Shown here piece after piece: positions 52,939 to 63,005 of a stretch of DNA of 64,000 nt (the stretch's first letter is position 1; each line of letters opens with the position of its first letter). Source of the stretch: Methanosarcina barkeri str. Wiesmoor. Lineage in GTDB: Archaea > Halobacteriota > Methanosarcinia > Methanosarcinales > Methanosarcinaceae. The notes under the pieces are model-generated. The model was not told the DNA's origin. It did no database searches and saw only the letters and a program-made list of their open reading frames with translations. A program made the translations under genes and the position numbers. The DNA lies in contig NZ_CP009526.1 in assembly GCF_000969985.1 (NCBI RefSeq), positions 3,596,001-3,660,000 on the forward strand, written 5' to 3'.

Positions 52939-54818
52939 AGTTCACCCCGCCGGCGCACGATCATAATTTCAGCTAGCATGAGGAGGAACATAACTCCTAT
53001 CAGGTAATCAGTAATGTCATTTTTGACTGTATAAGTATCAGCCCTTACAAGTTTGGACTCATCATCCGCAACCGCCCGCTGAACAACATCAGATGCATCA
53101 ACTGTTGTGTTTGATTCCTTGTCATTATAAAGGTTGACTGCAATTTTCTTTCCTGAAATTTCGTAAATTCCCACCTCATCAAAGAGAAGCTGGTTTGAGG
53201 TGAAAGTTTTCGAGGGAGTCTTAATTTCCTCAGTCTTCGAAAGAGACGTCAAAGTACCTGTATTCAGGTTATATTCAGAAATATCACCTGTCCCTCCAAG
53301 CCATTCAACAAGTTTTATCCAGAACACAGGATACTCAGGCAAGTTATGGAAATTGTTCCAGGCATTGTCCCCGAGTTCGTCATCCAGTCCCATATAGAAA
53401 ACGGTCCCTTTACCTACCTGCCAGTAACTCAAGATAGGAACTCCATTTTCGAGAGCTACCAGAGTTGTCGAACCGGTTCTTTCAGTTGCGTTAAGGTATG
53501 TGTGAACTGAGATCTCATCGCTTCTAATGTCCTTTGTGATACTGCTCTGCTGAACTTCCTTAACTCCAAGATCGTTTCCGCTTGTTTCATTCTCAATTCC
53601 GGTAGGCTTTACAGGCAAGATCTTAATCAGGCCAACCTCGGTTTTCTCGGGGGCTAAGGCGCCGCTTGCAATGAAAACCGCATTACCTCCGTTTCTTACA
53701 TAATTTTCAATTGTCTCTACTGAATCACTAGCAATTGGAGTTTCTTTCTGCGCAAGCACTACAAGCGTGTAATTGTCAATGGAAGAAGGCACGGCTTTTA
53801 AGACACTGAGATTACTGTTCGGAAGCAAGGAAAGTGCAGTTCTCGAAGGCAGTTTCCCATCGTCGGTGACAAAGAGTATACGTTGCTCTGAAGTATCTGG
53901 AATGGAAATGTAAGCTTTGTTATCAACAGACAAACTATCTTTTACATTAAGCTGAACTGTTGTAATCCCTGGCCCAAGGTTTTCAAGTGTGAACTGTTTT
54001 GTACCTCTTGCCGGGACGTCAAGGGAAAACGACGTTGAGTTTTCTGAAGTCCCACTTCCGGTCTCGATTTCAACTTTCTCGTCTTGATCTTTATAGTTTT
54101 TAATTACACCTGTGTAGCCGTATTTTCCGTCTGCGGCTTCAATCCATCCGTTGATGATTCCTATATTATCGGCAGGCTTTCCGACTTTTACGAAATTGAC
54201 TGAGATCCCGTAAGACTCAGCCAGGTTTTTGGAACTAACAGGATCGTCTCCTTTCGAATTCGTGAAATCCGAAATAACGATAATTCTTCCCCCTCCTTCC
54301 TTTGATAAAAGACGCATACCTGTAGTTATGGCTGCAGACAGGTCAGCAGTGCCTGCCCCTGGTTGAACCTTACTGAAAATATCCTTTGCAGTGGACGCGT
54401 CGCCTCCATCAAGAGCAAGAAGAGGCGTATCCGAAGCCAGGATTATGCTATCTTTCTTGCTCACATAACCATCAGCAATCTTAACAGCATCAGCAAAGCG
54501 AGAATCAACCTGCATACTTGCAGAGGTATCAAGGACTAGCACTGTATGCTCTCCACTCAGCGGTTCCTGTGAAGTATAGTAATACCCTGCTGCGCCAATG
54601 GAAAGAAGAATAAGCATCAGGAGCTGGATCAGGAAAAGCGGGTCCTGCACAATTTTGGTCAGTGAGGCATAAACCCGTTTTCTTTCCCTCTCAAGTTTAA
54701 GGACAAACATGAGTGAAGGAATTGCAAATACCTTCGGCCTGGGACGTAGCATGTAAATAATAATAAGCGGGATTACACTCAGGAGAGCGATAAGAGCAAG
54801 GGGGTTTTCAAAAGGCAT
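52935..54818 (-). CDS. BatA-type VWA membrane protein
   Basis: 627 residues. The aerotolerance-type N-terminus (MPFENPLALIALLSVIPLII IYMLRPRPK) with helix LFLIQLLMLILLSIGAAGYY is followed by a VWA domain with MIDAS DTSASM near residue 97. Then come a beta-rich part with gatase-like VRNGGNAVFIASGAL and a C-terminal helix (LIGVMFLLMLAEIMIVRRR). It is the paralog of the next gene downstream and is spaced 2 bp from the DUF58 gene. Confidence 0.88.
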   Translation of the reverse strand: MPFENPLALIALLSVIPLIIIYMLRPRPKVFAIPSLMFVLKLERERKRVYASLTKIVQDPLFLIQLLMLILLSIGAAGYYYTSQEPLSGEHTVLVLDTSASMQVDSRFADAVKIADGYVSKKDSIILASDTPLLALDGGDASTAKDIFSKVQPGAGTADLSAAITTGMRLLSKEGGGRIIVISDFTNSKGDDPVSSKNLAESYGISVNFVKVGKPADNIGIINGWIEAADGKYGYTGVIKNYKDQDEKVEIETGSGTSENSTSFSLDVPARGTKQFTLENLGPGITTVQLNVKDSLSVDNKAYISIPDTSEQRILFVTDDGKLPSRTALSLLPNSNLSVLKAVPSSIDNYTLVVLAQKETPIASDSVETIENYVRNGGNAVFIASGALAPEKTEVGLIKILPVKPTGIENETSGNDLGVKEVQQSSITKDIRSDEISVHTYLNATERTGSTTLVALENGVPILSYWQVGKGTVFYMGLDDELGDNAWNNFHNLPEYPVFWIKLVEWLGGTGDISEYNLNTGTLTSLSKTEEIKTPSKTFTSNQLLFDEVGIYEISGKKIAVNLYNDKESNTTVDASDVVQRAVADDESKLVRADTYTVKNDITDYLIGVMFLLMLAEIMIVRRRGEL

Positions 54819-54820
54819 TT

Positions 54821-55702
54821 TTAGCGTCTCCTTCTCCTGATGGTATAGTAGAAAGCATCAAAAATAGGGGTGTCGGTTGTAAAAGTATAGAATTCAGCCC
54901 CTGTCTTCATACAGGCTTTTTTAATTCTTGCGCTGTGATCATCAAGCTTTTCAAGATAGCGTTCTTTAAATTTCTCACTAACATAAGTCCTGACTTCTTC
55001 TCCGGTTTCAAGGTCTATAAGCTTGCTGTTGCCCTGGATTGGAAGCATTTTTTCCGTGGGGTCTAGTACCTGGATCAAAATCAGGTCGTGGTCAGATAAC
55101 CTGGAAACTGCAGTTTCTATTGCCTCGGGTTCCTGAAGAAAGTCCGAGATAAGGATTACAAGGGATCTGGACTTAATTTCCCGGCTGTACTTTATGACAG
55201 CTTCCCCTATAGAAGTGCCTCCGGAAAGTTCAAGCTCTGCCAGCCTATCAATTGCACGTAAAAGGTTTTTTCGCCCGCGGCTGGGTTTGTGTATATCGAT
55301 TTCCTGCGTAAAGGTTGAGATTGCAAACCTATCATTATATTTTGTTACCATGTAGGCATAGCCTGCAGCGAGCATGGCAGCATATTCGAATTTCGAAGTC
55401 CCTTTTTCAGGGTAGTCCATACTTTTACTGGCGTCCAGAAGTATGTGGGTCGTAAGGGTTTTCTCTTCCTCAAACTGCCGCACATAGAGCTTCTCAGTCC
55501 TCGCATAGGCTTTCCAATCGATATCTTTCAGGCTGTCGTTAAAATCATATTCCCTGAACCCGATTGTATCGATGCCGTGTCCGCTTCGGGTGGAGGGACG
55601 GTTTCCGGCGTAAACGGTAGACACCCTTTTCCGGACAGAGAAGGTAAAGCGGTCAAGCTGCCTGAAAAAGTCCGTTTCAATGTTTTGTTTTGTGCGAGTC
55701 AT
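54821..55702 (-). CDS. DUF58 protein of the MoxR system
   Basis: 293 residues. DUF58 signature STRSGHGIDTIGFREYDFND SLKDIDWKAYART, then a VWA-like domain (HILLDASKSMDYPEKGTSKF; SLVILISDFL) and C-terminal tail. DUF58 proteins are encoded beside MoxR ATPases and are thought to bridge the ATPase to its VWA clients. Soluble. Translated just before the BatA-type gene. Confidence 0.92.
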   Translation of the reverse strand: MTRTKQNIETDFFRQLDRFTFSVRKRVSTVYAGNRPSTRSGHGIDTIGFREYDFNDSLKDIDWKAYARTEKLYVRQFEEEKTLTTHILLDASKSMDYPEKGTSKFEYAAMLAAGYAYMVTKYNDRFAISTFTQEIDIHKPSRGRKNLLRAIDRLAELELSGGTSIGEAVIKYSREIKSRSLVILISDFLQEPEAIETAVSRLSDHDLILIQVLDPTEKMLPIQGNSKLIDLETGEEVRTYVSEKFKERYLEKLDDHSARIKKACMKTGAEFYTFTTDTPIFDAFYYTIRRRRR

Positions 55703-55809
55703 TCTGGATCGTCAATAAAAAGCCCGGTTTATTCCGAACTTGGGAACCCTTCGGGGGTATTTTAACTTATACAGTTTCTTCCCTGGTCTGGCAATCCCAG
55801 GTTCAGGTT

Positions 55810-56790
55810 TCATTTGAGCTTCTGGATAATCTCCTCAATAGCCTGATCAGGAGTTATCCCGCTTCTTTCGGCTTCAAAGGTCAGGATAAGCCTGTGGCGG
55901 AGAACCGGATATGCCATATAATTAATATCCTCTTTGCTTACAAAGTTCCTGCCTTCTATAAGGGCTCTGGCTTTTGCGGCAAGGATGAGGCCTATAGATG
56001 CTCGTGGAGAAGCCCCATATTCAATATGTTCTTTGTTTTTTCTTGTCATGCCCACGATAGAAAGGACATGCTGCTTGAGTTCCTCAGAGATCGGGACCTG
56101 CCTGGTGAGTTTCTGCAAATCGAGGAGTGTGGATTTATCAAGGGTCCTGGAAACTTTTGGGACTTCAGATTTCGTATAGCGGTTTATTATTTCCATTTCT
56201 TCTTCATGGGAAGGATAATCTACAAGGATTTTTAAGAGAAAACGGTCGAGCTGGGCTTCAGGCAGGGGATATGTGCCTTCCATTTCTATGGGGTTCTGGG
56301 TGGCAAGAATGAAAAAGGGACGGTCAAGCATGAAGGTATCGTTTCCGACTGTTACCTGTTTTTCCTGCATAGCTTCCAGCAGGGCTGACTGGGTCTTAGG
56401 GGATGCCCTGTTAATCTCATCCGCAAGAACAACGTTTGCAAAGACTGGCCCTGGCTGGAACCTAAATTCTTTTTTGTTGTCCTGATCTTCAATAACGTTT
56501 GTCCCTGTAATGTCCGAGGGCATGAGGTCAGGAGTACACTGTATCCTGCTGAATTTCAGGTTCATTGCCTTTGACACTGTGGAGATCATAAGCGTTTTTC
56601 CAAGTCCTGGATTGCTCTCAACAAGGGCATGCCCTTCACAGAGTATTGCCATCACAATTTGCTCTACTACTCTATTCTGGCCCACCACAACATTTCCAAT
56701 ATCTTCAAAAAAGCTTTTGAAAATTGTGCCTGCGTTCTGGTAGGTCATGGCAACCTGACCAGAATCGGTATTAGTTTCATTCATATCCAC
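55810..56790 (-). CDS. MoxR-type AAA+ ATPase
   Basis: 326 residues: Walker A ALVESNPGLGKTLMISTVSK, Walker B VVLADEINRASPKTQSALLE AMQE, sensor 1 ATQNPIEMEGTYPLPEAQLD RFL, and the C-terminal lid ending GITPDQAIEEIIQKLK. MoxR ATPases act as chaperones that load cofactors or assemble complexes with VWA proteins. First gene of the MoxR-DUF58-VWA-VWA set. All catalytic residues are intact. Confidence 0.95.
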   Translation of the reverse strand: MDMNETNTDSGQVAMTYQNAGTIFKSFFEDIGNVVVGQNRVVEQIVMAILCEGHALVESNPGLGKTLMISTVSKAMNLKFSRIQCTPDLMPSDITGTNVIEDQDNKKEFRFQPGPVFANVVLADEINRASPKTQSALLEAMQEKQVTVGNDTFMLDRPFFILATQNPIEMEGTYPLPEAQLDRFLLKILVDYPSHEEEMEIINRYTKSEVPKVSRTLDKSTLLDLQKLTRQVPISEELKQHVLSIVGMTRKNKEHIEYGASPRASIGLILAAKARALIEGRNFVSKEDINYMAYPVLRHRLILTFEAERSGITPDQAIEEIIQKLK

Positions 56791-56976
56791 TTCACCCTTT
56801 CAGTTTCTGTTTTTAGAGGCTTAAGAAGCCCGCCTTTGCTGGATGTTGCCTGCTCCTTCAGCAGTATATCAGAGCAGTGTATCTCCAGTACACTGTCTGT
56901 TATTCAAAAACTGCTTTTAGACAACCTTCGATTAACCTGAATTCAGATAAATCCAACTTTATATAAATGTTCCAAA

Positions 56977-57870
56977 TTATTCTTCTGCAAGTCCTTCAAA
57001 GTAACTCTGGATAACGTTCTTGTATCCTTCAGGTAAATTATCATAATAAGCCTGGGAAGCCTCTGCTTCGGGATTTACCAGGCCTGATTGGGTAAATGAC
57101 TCATTCGTCTGCTCTCCTGTTTCCTGGCTTGTAAAACCCTGACCTGTACCTGGAGGAATCGTCAGATCAACCTCTTTACCTTCCACCACAACAACGGCAG
57201 GCTTTCCGAAGATGTTTTCCCGGCTGGTGTTATTCGAGGTCCCGCCGTTTTCTTCTACAGGATAAAGGTCAGAGTTTGAATTCGAAACTAAGGGAAGCTT
57301 GTCGATTACTCCGTTAAGATCAGTAGGGCTGAGAGTTGTCTGGTATCCGGTTCCGGCAACATATGCGAGAATGGTAACTGCAAAAACTATTACAATCAGG
57401 TTTTTTGTAAGTTTTCTTCTGTCAAGAAAGGAAGATGACTGTACGGGTTTTGAATCGATTATGACTCCGCCTATAAGGTCCCGGACAATAATGTTGTCCG
57501 TATTGCGGTTATCATAGGCAGTCCTCAGTCTCTCCTTGAGTACAGGGTGCGTCTTTTCTATAAGGGCAATTGCATCTTTCTTTTCAGCCCTGTAATGCCT
57601 GATAGCTGTAAGGATAAGGGAGAGGATAAAAGCCAGAAAAATAAGCCCCAGAGTTTCAAAAACAACTCCAAAGCCCAAAATACTGTATTTTGCACCGGTA
57701 TAAGGTTCGAAGATGCTAAACATTAAAAATAAATCTCTCATGTTGAAAAGCACGAAAAGGACATAAAGGACAAAATAAGTTGCAAACAGGTCTGCAAAGG
57801 CATAGAGTCCTCTATATTTCTTTAAAGCCAATTCGTGTTTGTTTACTATTTCTTCAATACTCAGAGCCAT
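56977..57870 (-). CDS. membrane protein upstream of the MoxR operon
   Basis: 297 residues from the ATG at 57870 (MALSIEEIVNKHELALKKYR), preferred because gggagcgag lies before it; a frame from 57939 adds 23 odd residues. Three membrane helices (FATYFVLYVLFVLFNM; VVFETLGLIFLAFILSLILT; LIVIVFAVTILAYVAG), a cytoplasmic segment between the second and third, and an extracytoplasmic C-terminal half with PPGTGQGFTSQETGEQTN and YYDNLPEGYKNVIQSYFEGL. Unknown family; the same strand and position suggest it belongs to the MoxR system. Confidence 0.75.
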   Translation of the reverse strand: MALSIEEIVNKHELALKKYRGLYAFADLFATYFVLYVLFVLFNMRDLFLMFSIFEPYTGAKYSILGFGVVFETLGLIFLAFILSLILTAIRHYRAEKKDAIALIEKTHPVLKERLRTAYDNRNTDNIIVRDLIGGVIIDSKPVQSSSFLDRRKLTKNLIVIVFAVTILAYVAGTGYQTTLSPTDLNGVIDKLPLVSNSNSDLYPVEENGGTSNNTSRENIFGKPAVVVVEGKEVDLTIPPGTGQGFTSQETGEQTNESFTQSGLVNPEAEASQAYYDNLPEGYKNVIQSYFEGLAEE

Positions 57871-58182
57871 CTCGCTCCCTTTTACAGCCTGGAAAAGGCT
57901 GTGATCGTAGATTATTATAAGGAAGAATTCTGTAAACACAGAACATACAAATATACTATCAGAAGATATTCTAGGAAGAGAATAGAGAAAGATAGTATAT
58001 AAAAGTACACGTTCCTGAATATGAATTTTTTAGATTCGCACAACAATCCAATTTTTATCAGGTTTTGTCTTTAAATTTACAAATTTGAATATATTTAGAT
58101 TTCCTTATGTCCTTATTGCCAAAATTCACAGGATTCGGCTTCTGGCCTTTTACTTATTTTAAAGTGAAATAATTATGATCAC
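57871..58182. other. AT-rich spacer pheA-membrane protein
   Basis: No gene. The promoter of the MoxR-operon membrane protein is expected near 57950-58000 on the minus strand (a TATA-like ttatatact on that strand near 57993). Confidence 0.4.
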
Positions 58183-59064
58183 TTAAGTTTTGAAAGCGGG
58201 ATAGGAACCCAGTATTTTTAGCGTATCGATTTTATTTTCTATGTCTTTTAAGGTTTTTTCAATGAGTGCATCGCCTGTGTGCCCTTCAAAATCGATATAG
58301 AAGTAATAATCCCCAAGTTCTTTTTTAGAAGGTCTGGACTCGATCCTGGTCAGGTTAATCTTGTTCTTTGCAAAAGCTCCGAGGATTTCGTATAATGCCC
58401 CTGGCCTATCTTTTTCCAGATATACTATAATAGAGGTCTTAAAAGCTGAATGGCTGGAATTCTCAGGTTTACCCGTTTTATCTTCTGTGGAACATAAAAC
58501 CTGCTCGTCCGAGATTTTTCCTGCGGCTTGCAAAGCAATGAAGCGGGTGTAGTTTTCTTTCCTGTCCTGTATATTTGGAAGAAGAACCTTAAGCCTGTAG
58601 CACTCTGCAGCCTCAGGAGAAGCTATTGCTGCCATTTCTTCAAATTCTCCTGCAAGCCTTGCTGCATGGGAAGTACTGCCTGTGCTCCTTAGTTCAGCCT
58701 CAGGGAAATATTTTTTTAAAAAATGCCTGCACTGGGCAAGCCCCTGAGGATGTGAAAGAACGACCTTAATCTTCTCAGGTCCGCCTTTCGAGAGCAGGCA
58801 GTGCTCGATTTTGACAACAATCTCCCCAACTATCTCAACCCCATTCTCAAGAAGTAAATCAAGAGTAATGCCTACCGAACCTTCAATAGAGTTTTCTATC
58901 GGAACTATCGAGAGATCGGATTTTCCCTGTATCACAGCCAGAAATGCGTCCTCTATGTCTGCAAAGTATTGAATTTTTACATTATCTAGCCTATGTCTCA
59001 GGGTCCAGATTTGTGCTGCTTTTTCCGAGTATGAGCCTTCGGGCCCCAATACACCGATAATCAT
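58183..59064 (-). CDS. pheA: prephenate dehydratase
   Basis: 293 residues from the ATG at 59064 (MIIGVLGPEGSYSEKAAQIW), the usual N-terminus; a GTG at 59118 would add 18 residues that overlap the dispersed-repeat flank. It converts prephenate to phenylpyruvate in phenylalanine synthesis. Catalytic domain: GPEGSYSE, VPIENSIEGSVG, ENYTRFIAL (the conserved TRF). ACT regulatory domain: SIIVYLEKDRPGALYEILGA FAKNKINLTRIESRPSK, which binds phenylalanine for feedback. A single gene on this strand. Confidence 0.95.
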   Translation of the reverse strand: MIIGVLGPEGSYSEKAAQIWTLRHRLDNVKIQYFADIEDAFLAVIQGKSDLSIVPIENSIEGSVGITLDLLLENGVEIVGEIVVKIEHCLLSKGGPEKIKVVLSHPQGLAQCRHFLKKYFPEAELRSTGSTSHAARLAGEFEEMAAIASPEAAECYRLKVLLPNIQDRKENYTRFIALQAAGKISDEQVLCSTEDKTGKPENSSHSAFKTSIIVYLEKDRPGALYEILGAFAKNKINLTRIESRPSKKELGDYYFYIDFEGHTGDALIEKTLKDIENKIDTLKILGSYPAFKT

Positions 59065-59388
59065 CTGAGGGGTTAATTGTAGCGATGGTAATAATATTTT
59101 TTGCCCGAGTCCTGTCACCCGAGTCCCGTCTCGGGAGGACGGTGCCCTTTTCGCTCACTTCGTTCGCTCAAGAGGGCTGAATTATAATGAAGATTCTTAG
59201 TTGAGCTAATATGACTTAATTATGGGCAAGTAAATTGTCTTTCAACTAGCTCAGAGGCTGGTTTATGGGATAGATATTTCTGTTTTTCCGTTTTTCTATT
59301 TTTTCCACAATTATAGGTTCTATATTGGATATTCTGCGGGCTTTGGTAGTGTAAATCCCGCTTTTAACAATTTTCTGTCGTTTTTGGA
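59065..59388. other. spacer with dispersed repeat, copy B
   Basis: Contains the palindromic repeat and otherwise no gene; the short minus-strand frame 59246-59455 overlaps the DUF4139 gene and looks random. Confidence 0.5.
59127..59184. repeat. dispersed palindromic repeat, copy B
   Basis: Nearly the same 58 bp as 3489-3546: cgtctcgggag, ggtgcccttttcgctc, cttcgtt, gctcaagagggctga. Here it follows a preceding tcccgtctcggga palindrome. Confidence 0.85.
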
Positions 59389-60921
59389 TTAATAACTGCG
59401 TTCTACGGTGTAGGTAACTTTCTTTGAGCTGTTTGCGGGTACGGTTATCTCCCATTCAGCGGTATAGGCGTCTTTTTTCTCGTATGGGTCAGAGGTGTTT
59501 ATGATTTCCCAGTCGCCGTAGAAGTTTTCTACGATTTTTACTTTCTGGGGTTCAGATTTGTGGTTTTTGATTTCGGTTTCGTAACTTTCTTTCCAGACAT
59601 TCGAGCTGATTTTATCGTAATTTTTCTGGGTTCTTTTGCCTGTTACATCAAAAGCGTTTCCGACAACAACTTTTATCTCTTCATCTTTTGGAGTGTGTTT
59701 TATGCTGTCTTCTCCGAGGAACTGAAGCTGGCCTTCTGAGTCAGTTTTGTATACCCTCAGAACCCCGGCAGGAAGAGGCATTCCAAGGCCTTTTTCTTTT
59801 GAATTGTTGAAGCTCAGGGCAACCTGGACATTACTGCTTTTCGAAACATCAAAAACAAGCTCCTTTTCTACAGGCACGGAATTGACAGAGAGCAGGGAAA
59901 GTTGTTTTACCTGATTATTCCTGAGGGTAGCCGACCTTTGAAGGGTATATAGGTGATATTCAAAGAAGGATTCCTCAACGAAACTCTCTACGGCTTCGTC
60001 ATATGCAACTCCTTCTTCTGCAACCGCCTTTCTCACAGGTGTTTCCTGTGGTGCAGTTACGCGGTTAATTTCCCCTGCAACCAGTTTCAGTTTGGCATTT
60101 TCATAGGTTGTTCCTGCTTCATTATTAACAGTAACCCAACCCTGGATATCGGCTTTCTTATCATCCGCACTGGTCTTTACGATATAGTTTGCTTTCCAGC
60201 TCATTCCATTTGTAAGATAGGAAGTGAGGACATCCCTCTTGCCTGTGGTAGATGAGTAGACCTGCCAGATAAGAGTGGGTTTTGTGAGTAGCCCGGCAGA
60301 GTCAGGAAACTCCACTTTCGAAATTTCGGAAAGAGTTACAACTTTCCCGTCACTTAACCTGAGCACCAGTCCCTTATTGTCATCATAGCTCATGAGAACC
60401 CCTGTGTATGTACCTCCTTCTTTTTCGGTTACAGTGATTTCCTTATCCAGGAATTTCCCCAGAAGCTCCTGGCTGCTCATAAGGTCGTATTCATAATTCT
60501 GCTCCAGTACGACAGTATTCTTATTTTTCGTATCCTCAAACATTACTGATGTCGGATCAATAAGAGCAGCAACGTCCTTATATTCAACCCTGTTCACTCC
60601 TGAATCAAGATCGAGTTCCCTTTTTTCTTTTACAAGGGCAAGGTTATTATTGTAAACAGTAACTTCAGTACCGGAATCAACTGCCTGAGCACCTGCTGTG
60701 AGAATCTCCAGTGGGTTTGAAGCTTGTACTCTGGTAACTATGTTCGAACTGGATTCTATTCCGTTAACTGCAGTTTCAGATCTATCTGCTTGAGTTGCTT
60801 GAGCCGTACTTGCTGTAAAATCGGGATGGAAGGTAAAATCAGGATACACGAAAGCTGCAGATGCAGTTAAAATCAATCCTGATGCCAGAATCAGCCAGAT
60901 GTAACTTTTCTTTATTTTCAT
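59389..60921 (-). CDS. exported DUF4139-type protein
   Basis: 510 residues. Signal peptide (SYIWLILASGLILTASAAF) and a Thr/Gln/Ser-rich region, then the DUF4139 core: VTVYNNNLALVKEKRELDLD SGVNRVEYKDVAALIDPTSV, KPTLIWQVYSSTTGKRDVLT SYLTNGMSWKANYIV, and the C-terminal beta-sandwich ending ITVPANSSKKVTYTVERSY. No C-terminal anchor. Family members are secreted or surface proteins of unknown role. Single gene. Confidence 0.85.
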   Translation of the reverse strand: MKIKKSYIWLILASGLILTASAAFVYPDFTFHPDFTASTAQATQADRSETAVNGIESSSNIVTRVQASNPLEILTAGAQAVDSGTEVTVYNNNLALVKEKRELDLDSGVNRVEYKDVAALIDPTSVMFEDTKNKNTVVLEQNYEYDLMSSQELLGKFLDKEITVTEKEGGTYTGVLMSYDDNKGLVLRLSDGKVVTLSEISKVEFPDSAGLLTKPTLIWQVYSSTTGKRDVLTSYLTNGMSWKANYIVKTSADDKKADIQGWVTVNNEAGTTYENAKLKLVAGEINRVTAPQETPVRKAVAEEGVAYDEAVESFVEESFFEYHLYTLQRSATLRNNQVKQLSLLSVNSVPVEKELVFDVSKSSNVQVALSFNNSKEKGLGMPLPAGVLRVYKTDSEGQLQFLGEDSIKHTPKDEEIKVVVGNAFDVTGKRTQKNYDKISSNVWKESYETEIKNHKSEPQKVKIVENFYGDWEIINTSDPYEKKDAYTAEWEITVPANSSKKVTYTVERSY

Positions 60922-61345
60922 GAAAAAAGAGTTGGTGACTTTCTTATTTATATTTAGCTTTAACTGCAGTTATATTCGAAGTTATCTATCGATTTTCAAT
61001 ATAGCTTTTTATAAGGCTTTAAATATGGCTTCAGGATTTTGAATAGCTTCCTGTCATATTCCCTATCCGATGTATCATTTTTCAAAAGCTACAGACTGTA
61101 ATAATTCTATTTTTGATCTTTAGAACAACAGGACAGAAGACAGTTATAAATAATATATGCAACTACATAATCAATAATCTTATAAAGTGAGGGGTCAATT
61201 GGTATTAGAAAATACCTGAAAAAGAAGTAAATAATAGGAAATGAGCTAGAAGATAAATTGGAAAAGAAACAAGCTCAAAAACGAATCATATGGCAGAGAA
61301 TCGGGTAACCGAAAAAATCTGGAAAAGAATTAAGGATCCGTTCTT
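60922..61345. other. spacer between divergent surface-protein genes
   Basis: Divergent promoters expected; AT-rich, no gene and no strong repeat. TATA-like strings near 61150 (gttataaataatatatgc) may serve the plus-strand gene. Confidence 0.45.
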
Positions 61346-62923
61346 ATGAATTTCATCAAAGCTTTCAGGAATAAAAGCCGGATTAAACTCTCAGGCATTA
61401 TTTCAGGCTTCGTTCTGATTATTTTGTTTGCCTGGATAATCCTCCCTGCCTCAGCCGCAGGGGTCGAAGCAAATAGGGAGATTTCTGCCGGAACGGTTAA
61501 CCCAGGCGAAAGTTTTGCAGTAACCATACATATAATTACAGATCAGGATCTTGAATCCCTGACGCTCGATGAAAATCTCCCTGACGGGTGGCGTGTAAGC
61601 CAGTGGGAAAATAATGAGGCTGTGTTTCAGGAAACCAGCACATTCAAAGCATCAACTTTGGAATGGATCTGGGTTGAGAATCTTTCAGCAGGGGAAGAAA
61701 AGACAATTGTGTATAATGTGACCGTGCCTTCGAATTCCGAACCTGGAAACTTTACACTTTCGGGTAGGATCTCTGCTTATTCTGTTCCTGCTGCCCCATT
61801 GGAAGGACTTTCTGAAATAATGGTTACTTCTTCGCCGCTTGAAGCCAACTTTTCCGCAACTCCTCTCCATGGACCTGCTCCTCTGATGGTCCAGTTCACG
61901 GATTTATCTACCTTCAATCCTGATTCCTGGGAGTGGGACTTTGATGGAAACGGGAATATTGACTCAAATGAAAAGAATCCGGTTTACACATACGAGGGTC
62001 CTGGCACCTACACTGTTATATTAAGGGCAACTAACAGTACGTATGGAAATAGTACATATAGAAATAGTACCCGGACAAAAGCAGGATATATAACTGTAAC
62101 CGAAAAATCTTCAAGTTCTGGAGAAAATGTGGGGAGTGAAGGAAGTAGCGGAGGAAGTAACGGAGGAAGTAACGGAGGAAGTAACGGAGGAAGTAGTGGA
62201 GGAGGTGGGGGAGGTGCAGGCTCTCCAGAATCAACCAAGAATGTCGAACAGAAGGAAATTTCAAATGAACAGGTTTTCAAAGGCATTCACACATGTTTTA
62301 CTTTTAAAGGCGAAGCAAATGAAATCGTCACCGTGGAGTTCGATCCGAAAAAGAATTTCGGAAAAACAACTGCTATTGTAGAAATACTAAAAAATACATC
62401 CTCAATTGTTAAGGAACCTGCACCCGGAATTGTCTACAGGAACGTAAATATTTGGGTTGGGAATAGCGGCTTTTCAAGCCAGGAAAATTTTGAAAATGCC
62501 CGCATAAATTTCAGGGTGAGCAGGGCCTGGACTACCGAACAGGGAGTCAGCAAAGATACTGTAACTCTTTATCGCTACAGTGAGGGGGTATGGAACTCAC
62601 TGCCCACAACATTCAGTAGAGAAGATGAAGTTTACTTCTACTTTACCGCAGAAACTCCAGGCTTTTCTCCCTTTGCGATCTCAAGTATTAAAATAAATAC
62701 CAGATCTATTGAATTCCCTCAAACTAAAAATGAAGAAAATGAGGTTAATAATAAAAGTGATCTGTCTGATGGAGAAAAACAAGAAAATATAACAAATATA
62801 AACTTAGAGCTTGATAACGAAAATGATAACGAAAAGAAAGATGTTCCGAACCCTGGTGTTTTCTTGACTGCTATCGGATTTCTGACTTCGTATGTGATAT
62901 TGAGTAAGAGGAAGCACAGGTAA
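61346..62923 (+). CDS. PKD / PGF-pre-PGF surface protein
   Basis: 525 residues. The first helix (LSGIISGFVLIILFAWIILP ASAAG) is a signal peptide. A beta domain follows (GTVNPGESFAVTIHIITDQD LESLTLDENLPDGWRVSQWE), one PKD domain (PLMVQFTDLSTFNPDSWEWD FDGNGNIDSNEKNPVYTYEG PGTYTVIL, with an EF-hand-like DFDGNGNIDSNEK insert), and a Gly/Ser/Asn linker (SNGG repeats, about 270-290). Then comes the PGF-pre-PGF domain (FTFKGEANEIVTVEFDPKKN; PGFSPFAISS). It ends in a Pro-Gly-start hydrophobic tail (PNPGVFLTAIGFLTSYVILS KRKHR) resembling a PGF-CTERM sorting signal. A surface-layer associated protein. Confidence 0.88.
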   Translation: MNFIKAFRNKSRIKLSGIISGFVLIILFAWIILPASAAGVEANREISAGTVNPGESFAVTIHIITDQDLESLTLDENLPDGWRVSQWENNEAVFQETSTFKASTLEWIWVENLSAGEEKTIVYNVTVPSNSEPGNFTLSGRISAYSVPAAPLEGLSEIMVTSSPLEANFSATPLHGPAPLMVQFTDLSTFNPDSWEWDFDGNGNIDSNEKNPVYTYEGPGTYTVILRATNSTYGNSTYRNSTRTKAGYITVTEKSSSSGENVGSEGSSGGSNGGSNGGSNGGSSGGGGGGAGSPESTKNVEQKEISNEQVFKGIHTCFTFKGEANEIVTVEFDPKKNFGKTTAIVEILKNTSSIVKEPAPGIVYRNVNIWVGNSGFSSQENFENARINFRVSRAWTTEQGVSKDTVTLYRYSEGVWNSLPTTFSREDEVYFYFTAETPGFSPFAISSIKINTRSIEFPQTKNEENEVNNKSDLSDGEKQENITNINLELDNENDNEKKDVPNPGVFLTAIGFLTSYVILSKRKHR

Positions 62924-63005
62924 TTATTGAAAAAGGACGGAATAAAAATAAAAGAAATGGGTAGGAAAGTAAAGGGCCAGGAAAGCAATAAAGACAGCCA
63001 TACTC

